Shown: piece by piece, positions 4,704 through 7,968 of the stretch
Numbering within the stretch: position 1 is the first letter of the stretch
Layout: the number at the start of each line of letters is the position of its first letter
NCBI GenBank assembly: GCA_934590355.1
Contig: CAKTOX010000044.1
Coordinates: 1-7,968, forward strand
Direction: 5' to 3'
DNA: 7,968 bases
From: an uncultured Oscillospiraceae bacterium
GTDB taxonomy: Bacteria; Bacillota; Clostridia; Oscillospirales; Oscillospiraceae
Translations under genes and position numbers: made by a program
The notes under the pieces: generated by a model
Databases searched by the model: none
Told to the model about the DNA's origin: nothing
The model's input: the letters and a program-made list of their open reading frames with translations, nothing else

Positions 4704-5867
4704 ATGAAAAAACGGTCAGAATCGGTTTTCAACAAAAAAATCAAGCTCCCGCATTTTATAATAGTATGCCTTGTGCTGATCCTTGCTACCGCAGCCGCGA
4801 CCTACGTCATCGTAACCGGCGGCTTCGGTGCGCAGAAGTATTTTGAAGACGCAAAATCGCTTGTTGAGATAGAAAAGATCATCGACGAGAATTACATCGG
4901 CGATGTCAGCCGCGAAACGCTTTATAACTCGGCGGCATCGGCAATGGTGCGCAGTATCGACGATAAATGGAGCTATTATATGAGCCCGGAGGAATACGCG
5001 GCATACAAGCTGTCGTCCTCCAACGAATATGCGGGCATCGGCGTCAGCATAAAGTATGACGACGGGAAATTTCAGATAATGGCGATAGAGGACGGCACGC
5101 CCGCTGCGGCAGCCGGACTCGCGGTGGGACAGTTTATCGTGTCCGTTGACGGTCAGGCTGTTGAGGGCATGAACACGGCGGAGCTTCAGGAGCTTATCCG
5201 CTCTAAGGTCAATAAGAATTTCCCCATGGTCGTTGCTGATGCAAAGGGTAACGAAACAAAGGTGACCCTCTCCTGTGAGGTCATTTACAAAAATCCCATC
5301 AGCTCCAAAATGCTCGATAATAACATCGGCTATATTAAGATTGCTAACTTTGAAGCCGGATGCAGCGAGGGCACGATAGGCGCCATCGAAAAGCTGACGG
5401 CCGAGGGCGCGACCTCGTTCATATTTGACGTGCGCGATAACCCCGGCGGGCTCGTGAGCGAGCTTGTTTCGCTGCTTGACTACCTGCTTCCGGACGGAGA
5501 TCTCTTCGTGAGCGTAGACAAGGCGGGAAACGAAACCGTCAAGACCTCCGACAAGGTCTGCCTGAGCGCTAAAATGGCGGTACTCGTCAATGCCAACAGT
5601 TACAGTGCCGCGGAGTTTTTTGCCGCCGCGCTTCAGGAATATGACTGGGCGACCATAGTCGGCGAGCACACGACCGGCAAGGCCCGCAGTCAGGTCACGA
5701 TCGAGCTTTCAAACGGAGGAGCCGTCCATATTTCCACCAATAAGTACCTCACGCCCAAGCGCGTGGATCTGGCGGAGGCAGGCGGCATCAAGCCCGATAT
5801 TGAAGCGAAAAACACCGAAAAGGACGCAAGCATACAGCTCAACGCGGCAATAAGTGCGTTAAGCTGA
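4704..5867 (+). CDS. S41 family C-terminal processing protease (CtpA-like), membrane anchored
   Basis: The 387-residue serine protease of the CtpA/Prc type cleaves substrates near their C-termini, outside the cytoplasmic membrane. A basic N-terminus leads into one membrane segment at about 17-38. A leader region (45-105) with SAASAMVRSIDDKWSYYMSPEEY is typical of the family. A PDZ domain follows (about 108-190: GIGVSI, then GTPAAAAGLAVGQFIVSVDG), then the S41 core with RDNPGG at 244-249. The catalytic residues are intact: Ser301 in NSYSAAEFF, Lys326 in TTGKARSQ exactly 25 residues later, and Gln330. The usual SASAS around the serine reads SYSAA here. The ATG is preceded by AAAGGGGA. Position after ftsEX suggests a role in processing cell-wall enzymes or secreted proteins; relatives include B. 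subtilis CtpB and E. coli Prc. Its exact substrate cannot be told. Confidence 0.93.
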   Translation: MKKRSESVFNKKIKLPHFIIVCLVLILATAAATYVIVTGGFGAQKYFEDAKSLVEIEKIIDENYIGDVSRETLYNSAASAMVRSIDDKWSYYMSPEEYAAYKLSSSNEYAGIGVSIKYDDGKFQIMAIEDGTPAAAAGLAVGQFIVSVDGQAVEGMNTAELQELIRSKVNKNFPMVVADAKGNETKVTLSCEVIYKNPISSKMLDNNIGYIKIANFEAGCSEGTIGAIEKLTAEGATSFIFDVRDNPGGLVSELVSLLDYLLPDGDLFVSVDKAGNETVKTSDKVCLSAKMAVLVNANSYSAAEFFAAALQEYDWATIVGEHTTGKARSQVTIELSNGGAVHISTNKYLTPKRVDLAEAGGIKPDIEAKNTEKDASIQLNAAISALS

Positions 5868-5918
5868 AAGGATATTAAAGGCTAACAAATAAGAAGGAAA
5901 CAAAGGAGAGCTAAAGCA

Positions 5919-6407
5919 ATGGCTACCGAAAGCAGATTTAAAATGAGTCAGGAGCGCCTCGACGCGCTCAAAAAGGAGCTTCTGTATCTTGAGACCGATA
6001 AGGCGAAGGAGGTTGCCGAGCAGATAAAGGAAGCGCGCAGCTTCGGCGACCTTAGCGAGAACAGCGAATATGACGAGGCGAAGACCGAGCAGGGCAAACT
6101 CTATTCGAGAATTGCCGAGCTCAAGAACCTCGTCGAGAATGCCGAGATAGTTGAAAAAGTTGACACCGGAATGCGCAAGGGGGCGATCACCCTCGGCAGC
6201 AGAGTCAAGGTGCGCGACCTCGAAGACGGCTTCGAGGAGGAATACACCCTCGTCGGCTCACAGGAGGCTAACCCCATGGAGGGACGCATCTCCGACGATT
6301 CGCCCTTCGGCCGCGGACTTTATGGACATGTTGCCGGCGAGAAGATCGTCGTTGATGCACCCGTTGGCAGCCTTAGCTATGAGATAATTTCCGTTGAGAA
6401 CGATTGA
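5919..6407 (+). CDS. greA: Transcription elongation factor GreA
   Basis: The 162-residue factor rescues backtracked RNA polymerase by stimulating cleavage of the nascent RNA's 3' end. The N-terminal coiled coil (about residues 10-80) reaches into the polymerase secondary channel. Its tip carries the invariant GDLSENSEYDEAK (43-55), with acidic residues Asp44 and Glu47 that help hold the catalytic metal. The C-terminal FKBP-like domain (about 88-160) contains GSRVKVRD and the typical RISDDSPFGRGLYGHVAGEKIVV. The length is normal for GreA (about 158). The start follows an AAAGGAGAG ribosome site. The 51-base gap after the protease gene has no terminator, so it is probably co-transcribed; it sits 11 bases before lysS, a pairing common in Firmicutes. 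Confidence 0.96.
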   Translation: MATESRFKMSQERLDALKKELLYLETDKAKEVAEQIKEARSFGDLSENSEYDEAKTEQGKLYSRIAELKNLVENAEIVEKVDTGMRKGAITLGSRVKVRDLEDGFEEEYTLVGSQEANPMEGRISDDSPFGRGLYGHVAGEKIVVDAPVGSLSYEIISVEND

Positions 6408-6418
6408 GGACATAATAT

Positions 6419-7924
6419 ATGAGTGAGAACAAGATAAACGAGACCGCCGCGCCCGAGCAGGAGCTCGGCGAGCTGCTGCGCATAAGACGCGATAAGCTCA
6501 AGGTCCTTCAGGACGAGGGGCGCGATCCCTTTACCCAGACGAGATTTGTAAGAAGTGCATATTCCGCCGAGATCAAGGATAACTATGACGAGCTTGACGG
6601 CAAGACCGTTCAGGTCGCGGGACGAATCATGTCCAAGCGCGGCATGGGCAAGGCAATTTTCTGCCATATCAAGGACGACCGCGGACTTATCCAGCTTTAC
6701 GTTCGCAAGGACGACGTCACCGAGCAGGAGTTTGCCGACTTCCGCAAATACGACATCGGCGATATCATCGGCGTGAGCGGCTTCGTGTTCAAGACCAAGA
6801 CCGAGGAGATTTCCGTCCACGCTCAGCAGATCACGCTCCTGTCCAAAAACCTACGCCCTCTGCCCGAGAAATTCCACGGAATGACTAACACCGAGCTCAA
6901 GTACCGCCAGCGCTATGTTGACCTCATAATGAGCGACGAGAGCCGCCGCAACTTTGAGATACGCTCGAAATTCATTAGCTATGTCCGCTCCTTCCTTGAC
7001 GGACGCGGCTTCATGGAGGTCGAGACCCCCGTACTTAACACCATTTCCGGCGGTGCGACTGCGCGTCCGTTCATAACCCACCACAACACGCTTGACATTG
7101 ATATGTTCCTTCGCATTGCGACCGAGCTCAACCTCAAGCGCCTCATCGTCGGCGGCATCGAGCGCGTCTACGAGATAGGCCGCATCTTCCGCAACGAGGG
7201 TATGGACACCAAGCATAACCCCGAGTTCACGACCGTCGAGTTGTACCAGTCCTATGCCGACTTTAACGACATGATGGATCTGTTCGAGGACCTGCTCTCC
7301 GGCGCTGCCCAGAGTATCCTCGGCACCTATAAGTGCTCTTGGCAGGGCTTTGACATTGACCTTACACCCGGCTGGGAGCGCCTGACCATGGCGGAGGCAG
7401 TCAAGAAGTATGTCGGCGTTGACTTCATGGCGATAGACAGCGACGAGGAAGCGGTCGCGGCAGCAAAGGCTGCTGGCGTCGATATGGACAAGGTCGAGCC
7501 CACATGGGGTCATGCCCTGTATGAGAGCTTTGACCAGCTCGTCGAGGAAAAGCTCATTCAGCCGACGTTTATCACCATGCATCCCGTCGATGTGTCCCCG
7601 CTTGCAAAGCGCTCTCCCAAGGATCCGCGCCTGACCGAGCGCTTTGAGCTGTTCATTTGCCACAGCGAGATGGGCAACGCCTTCTCCGAGCTAAACGACC
7701 CCATTGACCAGAAGCAGCGCTTCCTCAAGCAGGTCGAAATGCGCGCCAAGGGCGATGACGAGGCGGGCATGATGGACGATGACTTCATCAATGCACTTGA
7801 GTACGGCATGCCTCCCACGGGCGGCCTTGGCATCGGCATCGACCGCTGCGTAATGCTCCTGACCGGTGCAAGTTCCATCCGCGACGTTATTTTGTTCCCG
7901 ACAATGAAGCCCCTCGACAAGTAA
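6419..7924 (+). CDS. lysS: Lysyl-tRNA synthetase, class II
   Basis: The 501-residue enzyme charges tRNA-Lys with lysine in two ATP-dependent steps. An N-terminal tail leads to the anticodon-binding OB fold (about residues 64-142: VQVAGRIMSKRGMGKAIFCH), then the class II catalytic core. Motif 1 covers about 180-215 (FLDGRGFMEVETPVL and the GGATARPF loop), motif 2 about 253-273 (GRIFRNEGMDTKHNPEFT, with Arg258), and motif 3 about 467-494 (GGLGIGIDR, with Arg476). HPVDVSPLAKR (388-398) and SEMGNAFSELNDP (416-428) are specific to lysyl enzymes. The length matches bacterial LysRS (about 490-505) and no motif is missing. The TGAGGA ribosome site overlaps the greA stop codon, eight bases from the ATG, implying tight coupling. 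The 44 bases after the stop show no terminator. Confidence 0.98.
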   Translation: MSENKINETAAPEQELGELLRIRRDKLKVLQDEGRDPFTQTRFVRSAYSAEIKDNYDELDGKTVQVAGRIMSKRGMGKAIFCHIKDDRGLIQLYVRKDDVTEQEFADFRKYDIGDIIGVSGFVFKTKTEEISVHAQQITLLSKNLRPLPEKFHGMTNTELKYRQRYVDLIMSDESRRNFEIRSKFISYVRSFLDGRGFMEVETPVLNTISGGATARPFITHHNTLDIDMFLRIATELNLKRLIVGGIERVYEIGRIFRNEGMDTKHNPEFTTVELYQSYADFNDMMDLFEDLLSGAAQSILGTYKCSWQGFDIDLTPGWERLTMAEAVKKYVGVDFMAIDSDEEAVAAAKAAGVDMDKVEPTWGHALYESFDQLVEEKLIQPTFITMHPVDVSPLAKRSPKDPRLTERFELFICHSEMGNAFSELNDPIDQKQRFLKQVEMRAKGDDEAGMMDDDFINALEYGMPPTGGLGIGIDRCVMLLTGASSIRDVILFPTMKPLDK

Positions 7925-7968
7925 AATTCGAAAAAAACCAGTGTTTATGCGGGTTTCGGGAGTTTCCA

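Noticed and set aside
4716..5669. Minus-strand ORF of 317 codons opposite the S41 protease
   Set aside because: It mirrors a gene with an intact catalytic Ser/Lys/Gln set, and its translation has no coherent motif.
6851..7663. Minus-strand ORF of 270 codons opposite lysS
   Set aside because: It is the shadow of a fully conserved lysyl-tRNA synthetase with strong third-position bias.

Overview
The window looks like core chromosome of an anaerobic Firmicute of the class Clostridia, probably an Oscillospirales/Ruminococcaceae-type gut bacterium. This rests on the EF-Tu tail, a DUF4830-type protein, the order ftsE-ftsX-S41 protease, and the greA-lysS pair. It is inferred from protein character and gene order, not from a search. 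GC is moderate. Codon use is strongly C-ending in the EF-Tu tail and lysS, and looser in rsuA and the small ORFs.

Layout. Bases 1-231 are the 3' end of tuf, followed by a strong hairpin terminator (277-304). A convergent minus-strand gene (310-765) encodes a small membrane-anchored DUF4830-like protein. A short divergent promoter region (766-855) then feeds a 16S rRNA pseudouridine synthase, rsuA (856-1563). An AT-rich 182-base gap (1564-1745) carries a good sigma-A-type promoter embedded in direct and inverted repeats. It drives a PucR/CdaR-type transcription regulator (1746-2840). Downstream on the same strand lie ftsE, ftsX (overlapping by 14 bases), a 52-codon predicted secreted peptide, a membrane-anchored S41 C-terminal processing protease, greA and lysS. 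A 15-bp hairpin followed by an extended -10 promoter lies between the small peptide and the protease, so the run is probably split into at least two transcription units. The last 44 bases (7925-7968) show no gene and no clear terminator. No gene-free stretch exceeds 300 bases.

How the genes fit together. FtsEX is the ABC-type transmembrane switch that controls extracellular peptidoglycan hydrolases at division or elongation. The S41 protease is a periplasm/cell-wall-facing processing enzyme. The short secreted peptide sits between them, where many Firmicutes carry a hydrolase partner. A PucR-like sensor-regulator heads the cluster and may control it. GreA (transcript cleavage factor) and LysS (lysyl-tRNA synthetase) are housekeeping genes with very tight spacing.

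No defence system, mobile element, CRISPR array or RNA gene is visible. The parts most worth a second look are the repeat-laden promoter of the PucR-like gene, the 52-aa secreted peptide, and the hairpin/promoter module before the protease gene.
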